Source of the DNA: Frondihabitans sp. 762G35
GTDB lineage: Bacteria > Actinomycetota > Actinomycetes > Actinomycetales > Microbacteriaceae
Assembly (NCBI RefSeq): GCF_002074055.1
Contig: NZ_CP014619.1
Coordinates: 558,001-622,000 of the forward strand
Direction: 5' to 3'
DNA: 64,000 bases
How positions within the stretch are numbered: the first letter of the stretch is position 1; every line of letters begins with the position of its first letter. This document shows positions 50,196 through 58,154 of the stretch, one piece after another. Made by a program: the position numbers and the translations under genes. Below the pieces are notes generated by a model that saw only the letters and a program-made list of their open reading frames with translations, was not told where the DNA came from and made no database searches.

Positions 50196-50245
50196 CCTCC
50201 ACAACACGCCGCTCATTTCTGAACGTGAGTGGCGTGTCGTGGAGT
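50196..50245. repeat. REP-like element copy A
   Basis: CTCCACAACACGCCGCTCA pairs with TGAGTGGCGTGTCGTGGAG (two G/T-type mismatches), loop TTTCTGAACG. It shares the TGAGYGGCGTGTYGTGGAGT arm with copies B and C. Confidence 0.75.
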
Positions 50246-50279
50246 TTCGCGCGGGCGGGGCTTGCGTGCGCGACGTGAC

Positions 50280-50328
50280 ACTCCACGATGTGCGGGTTCC
50301 CGCGAAAGTGAGCAGCGTGTTGTGGAGT
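50280..50328. repeat. REP-like element copy B
   Basis: This 49-bp unit begins ACTCCACGATGTGCGGGTT and ends AGTGAGCAGCGTGTTGTGGAGT. The ends are complementary (ACTCCAC/GTGGAGT), and it is about 90% identical to copy C. Confidence 0.75.
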
Positions 50329-50361
50329 CTCGGCGCACGGGGTGGCCGCGGGCGACGGGAG

Positions 50362-50410
50362 ACTCCACGATGTGCGGGTTTTTCCCAAAGTGAGCGGCGT
50401 GTTGTGGAGT
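50362..50410. repeat. REP-like element copy C
   Basis: This 49-bp unit begins ACTCCACGATGTGCGGGTT and ends TGAGCGGCGTGTTGTGGAGT. The right arm is identical to the complement of copy A's left arm, so the copies form a family that occurs in both orientations. Confidence 0.75.
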
Positions 50411-50479
50411 CTCGCGGGGCGGGGCGGGGCGGAGCCGGCGCGGCGGGCGGAGCCGGAGCGGAGCGGGCCGAGCTGCGGG

Positions 50480-50983
50480 CTAGGCCGACGGCATGCCGGG
50501 GACGCCGGTGGTGCCCGTGGGCGTCGGAGCGTCGACGGGGGCGGCGTGCGAACCGTGCGTGTCGCCGAGCGACGAGTTCTGCGCGCGCAAAAGGTCGCGG
50601 ATCTCGCTGAGGAGCTCGACGTCGGTGGGCGGCGTGTCCTGCGGAGCGCCCTCGGTCTCCTTCTGCTTGGCGAAGGCCGACTTGAGCAGGTGGTTGATCG
50701 GGAGCACGAGGCAGAAGTAGACGACCGCCGCGATGATCACGAAGTTGATGAGGGCACCGAGCACGGCTCCGAAGAGGAGCTTCGCGCTCCCGCCGGACAC
50801 CGTGGGGATCGACACCACGAGCGCCTTGTCGAGCATCGACGCGTTGAACAGGGCCCCGATCAGCGGGTTGAAGATGTTGGTCACGAGCGACGTCACGATC
50901 GCGGTGAACGCGGCGCCGATGACGACCGCGACGGCCAGATCGATGACGTTGCCGCGCAGGATGAATTCTTTGAAGCCCTTCAC
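50480..50983 (-). CDS. mscL: Large-conductance mechanosensitive channel
   Basis: The 167-residue protein begins MKGFKEFILRGNVIDLAVAVVIGAAF, the N-terminal amphipathic helix and TM1 of MscL, followed by TNIFNPLIGAL and a second helix VLGALINFVIIAAVVYFCLVLPIN. The C-terminal helix has DVELLSEIRDLL. An extra Thr/Pro/Gly tail of about 30 residues is longer than in E. coli. It protects against hypo-osmotic shock as a homopentamer. Confidence 0.96.
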   Translation of the reverse strand: MKGFKEFILRGNVIDLAVAVVIGAAFTAIVTSLVTNIFNPLIGALFNASMLDKALVVSIPTVSGGSAKLLFGAVLGALINFVIIAAVVYFCLVLPINHLLKSAFAKQKETEGAPQDTPPTDVELLSEIRDLLRAQNSSLGDTHGSHAAPVDAPTPTGTTGVPGMPSA

Positions 50984-51079
50984 GGGAGCCCCTCTTTCGG
51001 ATGAGTGGTTCTGGGTGGACGGAGAACGAGTCGCCGTCGACCCTGATCCGAGCGTAGGGCTACCTGCGCTCGGGGAGCG

Positions 51080-51508
51080 TCATTTGGAGGGGGAGCCCGA
51101 GCCCGATGAGCCCGACTTCGCCGGGGAGGCGGCGGGTTTGGACGAGGAGCCCCCGGAGTTCGAGGAGCCGCCGGACGAGGATCCTGCGCCCCCGCCCGAA
51201 GCGGACGAGCCGGAGCCGGAGCCCGAAGCGCTGCCGGAGCCCGACGACTCGGATCCCGACGACCCGGATCCCGAACCAGACCCGGAGTCGGAGCCCGACC
51301 CGGAGCCCGACCCGGAGCCCGACTTCGCCGCGGCCCGCGAATCGGTGCGGTAGAAACCCGACCCGTTGAACGTCACGCCGACGGCGCTGAACACCTTGCG
51401 GAGCTTGCCGCCGCAGACGGGGCAGACGGTGAGGCTGTCGTCGGTGAACGCCTGCTGGATGTCGAAGGCGTTGTCGCACTCGGTGCAACGGTAGGAGTAA
51501 GTGGGCAC
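51080..51508 (-). CDS. FmdB-type zinc ribbon protein with Gly/Ser-rich tail
   Basis: This 142-residue protein has the N-terminal FmdB zinc ribbon MPTYSYRCTECDNAFD...LTVCPVCGGKLRKVFSAVGVTFNGSGFYRTDSR, with four cysteines. The remaining 80 or so residues are almost only Gly and Ser, a much longer low-complexity tail than usual. FmdB proteins are putative regulators of unknown role. The DNA tail contains short GC-rich tandem repeats. It precedes the 5-formyl-THF cyclo-ligase gene on its opposite end, and neighbours of this type recur in actinobacteria. Confidence 0.88.
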   Translation of the reverse strand: MPTYSYRCTECDNAFDIQQAFTDDSLTVCPVCGGKLRKVFSAVGVTFNGSGFYRTDSRAAAKSGSGSGSGSGSDSGSGSGSGSSGSESSGSGSASGSGSGSSASGGGAGSSSGGSSNSGGSSSKPAASPAKSGSSGSGSPSK

Positions 51509-51549
51509 GGAGACCTTCTAAGAAGACGCGGCAGGACGGGGCGGGTGCG

Positions 51550-52137
51550 CTAGGAGGTGAAGCGGTGGATTCCCGAGGGGGTCACGACCCCGTCGACGGG
51601 CTGGTCGTGCCGTTCGGTCGGCACCTCGTCGACGTACTCGGAATCGAACACCACAGCATAGACCGGGGGGCACTTCTCCATCGAACCCAGCGTCTTGTCG
51701 AAGTAGCCCTTGCCCCAGCCCATGCGCATCCCGGAGCGGCTGATCTGCGCCGCGGGCACCACGATGAGGTCGACGTCGTTGATGGCCATGGGGCTGAGGA
51801 CCTCGCCGACGGGCTCCGGCAGACCGAACAGGCCCTCCGTCTCGGACTCCATGTCGGTCGACACGGCCCAGTCGAGGAGGCCGTCCGCGCGCGTGATGGG
51901 GAAGAGGATCCGGATGCCCCGCTCGTGCGCCCAGTTCAGGAACGGCCTGGTGTTCGGCTCGAACTCCGCCGAGAGGTAGGCCGACATCGACGTGATGTCG
52001 AGCCCGGAGACGAGCTCGACGAGGTGGTCGGTCAGCGACTCGGTGGCCTTCTCCACCTCGGATTCGGTCATCGTGCGCCGTCTCGAACGGAGTTCTCTGC
52101 GGAGGGCGCGCTTGCGATTTCCGACGTCGTCAGTCAT
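51550..52137 (-). CDS. 5-formyltetrahydrofolate cyclo-ligase
   Basis: This 195-residue protein of the MTHFS family converts 5-formyl-THF to 5,10-methenyl-THF with ATP. It has KRALRRELRSRRRTM, a SAYLSAEFEPNTRPFLNWAHERGIRILFP segment, and the ATP-binding loop RMGWGKGYFDKTL. The start at 52137 lies just before the galU promoter region, giving divergent genes. The frame stays open to the left of this start but is antisense to galU. Confidence 0.93.
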   Translation of the reverse strand: MTDDVGNRKRALRRELRSRRRTMTESEVEKATESLTDHLVELVSGLDITSMSAYLSAEFEPNTRPFLNWAHERGIRILFPITRADGLLDWAVSTDMESETEGLFGLPEPVGEVLSPMAINDVDLIVVPAAQISRSGMRMGWGKGYFDKTLGSMEKCPPVYAVVFDSEYVDEVPTERHDQPVDGVVTPSGIHRFTS

Positions 52138-52188
52138 GGGCGCAATCTTAACCACCCCGTAACGCTCAACATAGATACGCTGAGCGGC

Positions 52189-53082
52189 ATGGGTTTCTCC
52201 ATTTCTAAAGCCGTCATTCCCGCAGCAGGGTTGGGAACACGATTCCTCCCCGCAACCAAAGCCATGCCGAAGGAGATGCTTCCGGTCGTCGACAAGCCGG
52301 CGATCCAGTACGTGGTCGAGGAGGCGGTGGCCGCCGGCCTGACCGACGTCCTCATGATCACGGGGCGCAACAAGAACGCTCTCGAGAACCACTTCGACCA
52401 CGTGTCCGAGCTCGAGGAGACCCTCAAGAAGAAGGGCGACCACGACAAGCTCGCCAAGGTCAACCAGTCGACCGACCTCGCCGACATGCACTACGTCCGC
52501 CAGGGCGACCCGCTCGGCCTCGGCCACGCGGTGCTCCGCGCCAAGATGCACGTGGGCCGCGAGCCCTTCGCCGTGCTGCTGGGCGACGACATCATCGACG
52601 CGCGCGACCCGCTGCTGTCGCGCATGATCGAGGTCCAGGGCCAGAAGAACGCCACCGTCGTGGCTCTGCTCGAGGTCGACCCCTCCATGACCCACCTCTA
52701 CGGCGTCGCGACCGTCGAGAGGACCGATGAAGACGACGTCGTGAAGATCACGGGTCTCGTCGAGAAGCCCCCGCAGGGCGAGGCCCCGTCCAACCTGGCG
52801 ATCATCGGGCGCTACGTGCTCCGCCCCGAGGTGTTCGACGTGCTCGAGAAGCAGGCCCCCGGCAAGGGCGGAGAGATCCAGCTGACCGACGCCCTCGAGA
52901 AGATGGCCGGAGCCGAGGAGTGGACCGGAGGCGTGTACGGCGTCGTGTTCCGTGGCCGCCGATACGACACGGGTGACAAACTCGACTACATCAAGGCGAT
53001 CGTGCAGCTCGCCAGCGACCGGGACGACCTCGGCGCCGAGCTCAAGCCGTGGCTCAAGGAGTTCACGGCCCAGCTGGACTAG
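52189..53082 (+). CDS. galU: UTP-glucose-1-phosphate uridylyltransferase
   Basis: This 297-residue enzyme makes UDP-glucose for glycans and trehalose. It begins MGFSISKAVIPAAGLGTRFLPATKAMPKEMLPVVDKPAIQYVVEEA, the complete nucleotidyltransferase signature, and has GLGHAVLRAK, LLGDDII and KGGEIQLTDAL. The start has only a weak binding site, and a TAGATA 16-21 bases upstream suggests a very short leader. It is divergent from the cyclo-ligase gene and precedes the GNAT gene by 32 bp. Confidence 0.97.
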   Translation: MGFSISKAVIPAAGLGTRFLPATKAMPKEMLPVVDKPAIQYVVEEAVAAGLTDVLMITGRNKNALENHFDHVSELEETLKKKGDHDKLAKVNQSTDLADMHYVRQGDPLGLGHAVLRAKMHVGREPFAVLLGDDIIDARDPLLSRMIEVQGQKNATVVALLEVDPSMTHLYGVATVERTDEDDVVKITGLVEKPPQGEAPSNLAIIGRYVLRPEVFDVLEKQAPGKGGEIQLTDALEKMAGAEEWTGGVYGVVFRGRRYDTGDKLDYIKAIVQLASDRDDLGAELKPWLKEFTAQLD

Positions 53083-53114
53083 CCACCGGCACCGACGAAG
53101 GACAGCATCCACCC

Positions 53115-53762
53115 GTGACAACCATCCCCACGCTCGCGCAGGGGCGGGTCGGTATCCGACCCCTGCGCTTGCGTGACTCCCGCGACCTCGACCGGGCTCT
53201 CATGGAGAACCGCTCGTGGCTCCGCCAGTGGGAGGCCACGAACCCGCACGGGTTCACGACCATCGACGTGAGGTCGAGCATCCGGTCGCTGCAGACGAAC
53301 GCGCGCGCGGGGCTCGGCCTCCCGTTCGCGATCGAGCTCGACCAGCGCTTCGTCGGTCAGCTCAACGTCTCCGGCATCACCTACGGCTCGCTCGCGTCGG
53401 CCACGATCGGCTACTGGGTCACGCAGGCCGCCGCCGGCCACAACGCCACGCCGACCGCCGTCGCGCTGGCCACCGACTACTGTTTCCAGCGCTTGGGCCT
53501 CCACCGGATGGAGATCTGCATCCGGCCGGAGAACGGTCCGTCGCTGCGCGTGGTCGAGAAGCTGGGCTTCCGCTACGAGGGGCTGCGCCGCCGGTACATC
53601 CACATCAACGGCGACTGGCGCGACCACTTCTGCTTCGCGCTCGTGGCGGAGGAGGTGCCGCAGGGTATCCTGCGAAGGTGGCTCGACGGGGGAGTTCCCG
53701 CGGGCCAGGGCCGGGTGCCCCCGGAGGCGCTCGCCGAGGGCGGGCACGCGCTGCCGATCTAG
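53115..53762 (+). CDS. RimJ/RimL-type GNAT acetyltransferase
   Basis: The GTG at 53115 gives 215 residues. The GNAT fold is shown by VGIRPLRLRDSRDLDRALMENRSWLRQWE, the acetyl-CoA motif region ATIGYWVTQAAAGHNATPTAVALATDYCFQRLGLHRMEICIRPENGPSLRVVEKLGF, and YIHINGDWRDHFCFAL. RimJ-like proteins acetylate protein N-termini or small substrates. It lies between galU and sepX, an order known in actinobacteria, though the usual molybdopterin-cofactor glp/moeA gene is absent. Confidence 0.93.
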   Translation: MTTIPTLAQGRVGIRPLRLRDSRDLDRALMENRSWLRQWEATNPHGFTTIDVRSSIRSLQTNARAGLGLPFAIELDQRFVGQLNVSGITYGSLASATIGYWVTQAAAGHNATPTAVALATDYCFQRLGLHRMEICIRPENGPSLRVVEKLGFRYEGLRRRYIHINGDWRDHFCFALVAEEVPQGILRRWLDGGVPAGQGRVPPEALAEGGHALPI

Positions 53763-53904
53763 GCGGTCGGGTCCACACTGCCGCTGGGGGTCGCGGGCTC
53801 GCGAAGTCGCCGGGGGGTCGCCGGCTCGCGTCGAATCCGACGCGACGAGAGACACGCCCTCGGATGGCCCGGACCGGATGGGGCTTCGCTCCTACCGTTG
53901 ACCC

Positions 53905-55035
53905 ATGGGAATCGGGTCGTGGGGTGGAGGGATCGTCCTCGGTCTCGTCGCAGTGCTCTGGCTGGTCTATCTGATCCCGTCGTGGCACAAGCGGCAGGAG
54001 TACCTCGCGACCGAGCGCAACGCCGTACGGCTGCAGCAGACGCTGCGGATCCTCGCGCAGACGGCGGAGCTCCCCGAGGAGGTGCGTGTGGAGGCGAACG
54101 CGAAGTCCGTCGCTTCGGCGCAGCGCATCCTGCGTGACGAGGAGGCCAAGCGCGAGGCGATCCGCCGCGCGCAGGAGGCCGCTCGCCAGCGCGCGATCAC
54201 GCGGGAACTCGCCGCGACCGCCCCCGCACTCCGCGCCGCCGACAGCGAACCCGCCCTCGCCGCCCGCCGACTCCGTCGCACCCGGCTCGCCGCCACGCTC
54301 GTGCTCGTCGCGGGCCTCGTCGGCTTCGTGCTCGGTGTCAGCGTCTTCGCCGGGGCCTGGCTCCTCCTGGGCGCGTCGGTCGTGGCCGGCGTCGGCTCGG
54401 TCACCGTGCTCTACCAGCTCGCCGCGGTCTCGCAGGCCCGCGCGCGTCGTCTCCGAGCGGCCCCCGCCGCCGAGTCGGCCGCGCCCCCCATGGCCCAGGA
54501 GTTCTACGACTTCGCCCCGCGCTCGCGCGACGTCGACCCCGAGGCAGGCCCGCAGGATGCCCGGGCCGATGCCGACGCCCGCTCCTGGACCCCGGTGCCG
54601 ATGCCCCGCCCGCTCTACCTCCGCCGCGGGACCGCCCACGCGCTGGCCCGCTCCTCCGCCGTCGCCGGGTCGCCCACGACGCAGTCGGACGCCGACGCCC
54701 TCCGCGCCGCCGCCGAGCGCTCCGCCGACGCCCTCCGCGTGCGCGCCGCGCAGGAGGCGGCACGCCGGTCGGCCCAGCAGGAGGCGCTGCGCGAGGTCGC
54801 CCGCGCCGAGGCGGCTCTCGAGGCGCGCCGGTCCGGGGGCGTCGCTCCTGTTTCGCCGGTGGAGCCCGCTGCGGCCGCGGCGGCGGCGCCTGCCGCGGCG
54901 CCGGCTGCGACTGCGCCCGCGCCCGCGCCCGCGCCTGCCCCGCCGAGTCGTTTCGCCCGCATGGGCTACGTCGACGAGACGGAGCTCCAACAGCTGCACC
55001 TCGACGAGGTGCTGCAGCGCCGTCGCGCCGTCTAG
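53905..55035 (+). CDS. sepX: SepX/GlpR-type divisome membrane protein
   Basis: This 376-residue protein has an N-terminal membrane helix (MGIGSWGGGIVLGLVAVLWLVYLIPSW), a charged coiled-coil stretch, and two further helices about residues 132-180, followed by an Ala/Pro-rich tail ending RFARMGYVDETELQQLHLDEVLQRRRAV. This architecture and its place downstream of galU and a GNAT gene match SepX/GlpR, which helps anchor FtsZ with Glp in Streptomyces and Corynebacterium. I base the call on topology and synteny, not on a diagnostic catalytic motif. Confidence 0.7.
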   Translation: MGIGSWGGGIVLGLVAVLWLVYLIPSWHKRQEYLATERNAVRLQQTLRILAQTAELPEEVRVEANAKSVASAQRILRDEEAKREAIRRAQEAARQRAITRELAATAPALRAADSEPALAARRLRRTRLAATLVLVAGLVGFVLGVSVFAGAWLLLGASVVAGVGSVTVLYQLAAVSQARARRLRAAPAAESAAPPMAQEFYDFAPRSRDVDPEAGPQDARADADARSWTPVPMPRPLYLRRGTAHALARSSAVAGSPTTQSDADALRAAAERSADALRVRAAQEAARRSAQQEALREVARAEAALEARRSGGVAPVSPVEPAAAAAAAPAAAPAATAPAPAPAPAPPSRFARMGYVDETELQQLHLDEVLQRRRAV

Positions 55036-55079
55036 CGCCGCCCCGTCCCGCCGCCCGCCGCGTCCGCCGCGCCACGTGG

Positions 55080-55137
55080 TGTCACGTTTCGTGCGTCGTG
55101 TCACGTCGAGACGCGACATCGCGCACGAAACGTGACA
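55080..55137. repeat. Long inverted repeat between sepX and tRNA-Ala
   Basis: TGTCACGTTTCGTGCG (55080-55095) and CGCACGAAACGTGACA (55122-55137) form a perfect 16-bp stem around a 26-base loop that has its own partial TCGTGTC/GACGCGA pairing. It could terminate sepX or be another mobile-type repeat; the spacing and arms differ from the 50.2-kb REP elements. Confidence 0.7.
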
Positions 55138-55207
55138 ACACGCTGCAGTGCCACCGCCGGCGTGCACGGCGGGCCCGCGCGGAGGTGATATCGTTGCAAG
55201 GCAGTTT

Positions 55208-55283
55208 GGGGCTATGGCGCAGTTGGTAGCGCGTCTCGTTCGCAATGAGAAGGTCAGGGGTTCGAATCCCCTTAGCTCCACCA
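55208..55283 (+). tRNA. tRNA-Ala(CGC)
   Basis: The 76-base gene begins GGGGCTA, has the D arm GCGCAGTTGGTAGCGC, an anticodon loop TTCGCAA with CGC at positions 34-36 (Ala, codon GCG), the T arm GGGGTTCGAATCCCC, and a 3' acceptor TAGCTCC plus ACCA encoded in the DNA. A hairpin terminator follows at once. The CGC anticodon suits a GC-rich genome. Confidence 0.97.
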
Positions 55284-55326
55284 GACGCAGGAAGGGCCCG
55301 CCGGAAGGCGGGCCCTTGCTGCGTCT
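55283..55326 (+). terminator. Terminator of tRNA-Ala
   Basis: AAGGGCCCGCC (55292-55302) pairs with GGCGGGCCCTT (55307-55317) around GGAA, and outer arms AGACGCAG/CTGCGTCT extend the stem past one G.G mismatch. The stem starts within the tRNA CCA end. Confidence 0.85.
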
Positions 55327-55424
55327 CGGGGGGCTGTGCGGAGGAGGGGCCGGTCGTGGGCCCACGCCGCCGGTTCCGGCGCGGTGCGGAGCGCCGTGGC
55401 GTCGACCGCACCACCCGGCACCGC

Positions 55425-56207
55425 TCAGCCGAGCGCGTCGATCCGGGCGGCCTCGTCGTCGGTGAGCTCGAGGAGAACACCGGCCGCGTTGGCGACGATG
55501 CGCTCGCGCTGCGCCGACTTGGGGATGACCACGTGGCCGTGCCGCACGTGCCACGCGACGACGACCTGGGCCGTGGTCGCGTCGTGAGCGTCCGCGATGG
55601 CCGTGAGGGTCGGATCCTGCAGGTTCGTGACCTTGAACGGGCTGTACCCCTCGAGGACGACGCCGCGCTCGCGCAGGCCGTCGGCGAAGGCCTCGTCGTA
55701 GAGGCTCGGTCCCCAGCGGACCTGGTTCACGGCGGGTGTCACGCCGGTCGCCCGGACGAGTTCGTCGATCTGGCCGAGCGAGTAGTTGCTGACGCCGATC
55801 GACGCGGTGAGGCCGTCCTCCTGCGCGCGGACGAACTCCTTCCAGGCGACGACGGAGTCGTTTCCGTTCGGCGGCCAGTGGATCAGCCAGAGGTCGACCT
55901 GGTCGACGCCGAGCTTCCCGAGGCTCGTCTCGAGCGTCTGGCGGGCGTGGGAGGTGCGGTCGGGCGGCATCTTGGTCGTGATGAAGACCTTCTCTCGGGG
56001 GAGTCCGGACGCCCGCACGGCGCGGCCCACCCCCTCCTCGTTGCGGTACATCGTGGCGGTGTCGAGGTGGCGGTAGCCGGCCTCGAGCGCGAAGCCGACC
56101 GCCTCCTCGGCGTCGCGGTCGCTGATCTGCCAGGTTCCGAAGCCGAGGAGCGGCATCGAGCCGCCCGCGATCTCGACGGCCGGTCGGGAGTAGTCGGTGT
56201 CTGTCAT
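55425..56207 (-). CDS. Aldo/keto reductase
   Basis: This 260-residue enzyme has the AKR catalytic tetrad D49, Y54, K79 and H110 (HLDTATMYRNEEGVG, FITTKM, WLIHWP) and the NADPH-binding PKSAQRERI near the C-terminus. It reduces aldehydes or ketones, with possible 2,5-diketo-D-gluconate reductase-type activity. It is divergent from the methyltransferase gene. A second AKR lies at 61342-62172. Confidence 0.92.
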   Translation of the reverse strand: MTDTDYSRPAVEIAGGSMPLLGFGTWQISDRDAEEAVGFALEAGYRHLDTATMYRNEEGVGRAVRASGLPREKVFITTKMPPDRTSHARQTLETSLGKLGVDQVDLWLIHWPPNGNDSVVAWKEFVRAQEDGLTASIGVSNYSLGQIDELVRATGVTPAVNQVRWGPSLYDEAFADGLRERGVVLEGYSPFKVTNLQDPTLTAIADAHDATTAQVVVAWHVRHGHVVIPKSAQRERIVANAAGVLLELTDDEAARIDALG

Positions 56208-56305
56208 GGCTCCGTCGTACGCGCGGCGCTCCGAGGCGTTCCCAGGGTGGGGAGGAGTCGGGGTCGGAATCGCCGCCCCCCGTCCCCACGTAGTTGGATG
56301 GTCGG

Positions 56306-57847
56306 GTGCGTCACGACCTGATCCCCCTCCTCCGCCACGACCTCGGCCACTCCCTCTTCACCGTGGAGAGGCTGAGCGGCGCCGGCGCGTGGGGGCGCTC
56401 CGGCGGTGCCGCCCTGTTCCGCGGCGAGCGGGTCGCTGCGAGGCGGGCCCTCGACGACCGCGTGCCGCGCGACGAACGGGAGCGCGCCTCCGACACGCTC
56501 GCGAAGCTCTTCATCCTTGGCTACCCGCAGCCGCTGTCCGAGGTCGAGAGGGCGCTGCCGACGCTGGGGACCGCAGGAGCCGGGTCCCTCGACCTGGTGC
56601 GCGTCGACGGCGACACGGTGCACCCCCTCGTCGACCTCCGCCCCTACTCGTTCGTCGACTCGCTGGGCGAGGCGTCCTGGTGGATCGCCTCCGACCTCGG
56701 CGAGATGGCGCTTCAGGGCCCGCTCCCGGAGGATCACGTCCTCGGCATCGGCGGCGCCTCGACCACCCTGAGCGGGTTGATGGTGCCGCGGACCGTCGAT
56801 CGCGCCCTCGACCTCGGGACGGGCTGCGGGATCCAGGCCCTCCACGCCTCGCGGCACGCCCGCCACGTCGTCGCCACCGACATCTCGGCCCGCGCCCTGG
56901 AGTTCGGTCGGTTCAACGCCGCGCTCAACCTCGTCGACGGCATCGACTGGCGGCTCGGCAGCCTCTTCGAGCCCGTGGCGGGGGAGACGTTCGACCTCAT
57001 CGTGTCGAACCCGCCGTTCGTGATCACGCCCCGGGTCCCCGGCGTGCCCTCCTACGAGTACCGCGACGGCGGCATGGTCGGCGACGCCCTCGTCGCGACC
57101 GTCGTCGCCGAGGCGGGGGAGCACCTCGCCCCGGGCGGCATCGCGCAGTTGCTCGGCAATTGGGAGACCGGCGCCGGTGCCAAGCGGGGCGCCTACTCCG
57201 TGCTCGACTGGGTAGCGCTGGGCCCGGTGCCGCTCGACGTCTGGGTCGTGGAGCGCGAGGTGCAGGATGCGACCGGCTACGCCGAGACCTGGATCCGCGA
57301 CGGTGGCACCCGCCCGGGCAGCCCGGAGTTCGAGCGCCTCTACGAGGCGTGGCTCGACGACTTCGCCGCGCGCGGGGTCGACGAGGTGGGCTTCGGCTAC
57401 GTGATGCTCCGCCGACCGCAGGAGCCGGCTTCCGAACCCGTCGCGCGCGTCGAGCGTCTCCTCGGTCCGCTCGGTGCCGTCGACACGGGGCTCGGTTCGC
57501 ACGTCCTCGCCAGCCTCGACGCATCGGACGCGCTGCGGGAGCTCTCCGACGACGGCCTCCTCGCCGCCCACCCGGTGGTCGCCGGCGATGTGACCGAGGA
57601 GCGCCACTACTGGCCGGGCAACGACGATCCGACGGTGATCTCGCTGCGCCAGGGTGGCGACTTCGCGCGAACCGTCGAGTCGGGGACGGCGCTGTCGGCC
57701 CTCGTCGGAGCGTGCGACGGAGAGCTCAGCGTCGGCGCGATCCTCGGGGCGCTCGCGCAGCTGCTCGAGGTGCCGGAGCGGGAGCTCACGGCGGAGGTGC
57801 TGCCGCAGGTCCGCGACCTGGTCCGCGACGGCCTGCTGCGCCTCTGA
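56306..57847 (+). CDS. Methyltransferase with DUF7059-like N-terminus
   Basis: The GTG at 56306 gives 513 residues; a TTG at 56294 would add four. A SAM-binding domain is in the middle (DLGTGCGIQALHAS near residue 168), with SNPPFV near 235, the N/Q-methyltransferase signature of PrmC/HemK-type and rRNA base methyltransferases. An N-terminal region of about 160 residues and a C-terminal winged-helix-like region flank it, an arrangement seen in actinobacterial putative class I methyltransferases. The substrate is unknown, possibly rRNA or a translation factor. Confidence 0.85.
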   Translation: MRHDLIPLLRHDLGHSLFTVERLSGAGAWGRSGGAALFRGERVAARRALDDRVPRDERERASDTLAKLFILGYPQPLSEVERALPTLGTAGAGSLDLVRVDGDTVHPLVDLRPYSFVDSLGEASWWIASDLGEMALQGPLPEDHVLGIGGASTTLSGLMVPRTVDRALDLGTGCGIQALHASRHARHVVATDISARALEFGRFNAALNLVDGIDWRLGSLFEPVAGETFDLIVSNPPFVITPRVPGVPSYEYRDGGMVGDALVATVVAEAGEHLAPGGIAQLLGNWETGAGAKRGAYSVLDWVALGPVPLDVWVVEREVQDATGYAETWIRDGGTRPGSPEFERLYEAWLDDFAARGVDEVGFGYVMLRRPQEPASEPVARVERLLGPLGAVDTGLGSHVLASLDASDALRELSDDGLLAAHPVVAGDVTEERHYWPGNDDPTVISLRQGGDFARTVESGTALSALVGACDGELSVGAILGALAQLLEVPERELTAEVLPQVRDLVRDGLLRL

Positions 57848-58154
57848 CCCCGCGCCCGCGCATGGGCGACGAGCCCGCGCGACACCCCGGGCAGACGGGG
57901 ACGTCTATCACCCGCAATTCACCCTCCCGATGGATGCGGAAACATATAACGTTTAGTCGTTCCGGCTGGTTACCGGAGCGCCGCGTCCACCAGAGGCCCC
58001 ACCGCTCGAAGTCTCCTGATCCGACTTGCGAACGGCCGGCTGTGCCCCGGACGCGCGATGCGCCCCTGTCCGAGCCCCGCTCGTCGACGGGGGCGCATCC
58101 CCCTTCGCGGGCGTGTCGCCCGGCGACGGCCCAGTAGGGCAGGATCGAGGGACC
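57848..58154. other. Intergenic stretch before the DUF3516 helicase
   Basis: No gene is convincing in these 307 bp. An AT-rich patch with TATAAC at 57945-57950 is a possible -10 element for the helicase. The rest is GC-rich, and GAGGGACC at 58147-58154 is the ribosome binding site of the helicase gene. Confidence 0.45.

Larger units (their letters stand above)
50105..50479. other. Intergenic region with three REP-like hairpins
   Basis: No gene is convincing in these 375 bp. The sequence holds three related dyad elements listed separately, separated by GC-rich filler. The tail (50411-50479) is a G-rich stretch with short GGCGGAGC repeats. The region separates the helicase-like unit from the oppositely transcribed mscL, so the hairpins may terminate both. 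Confidence 0.6.

Noticed and set aside
50196-50410. CRISPR array
   Set aside because: The repeats are dyad-symmetric and 49-50 bp long, show variable spacing and inverted orientation, and lack unique equal-length spacers or cas genes.
55082-55480. Minus-strand frame with GIRTPDLLIANETRYQLRHSP
   Set aside because: This is antisense translation across tRNA-Ala and its terminator, not a protein.
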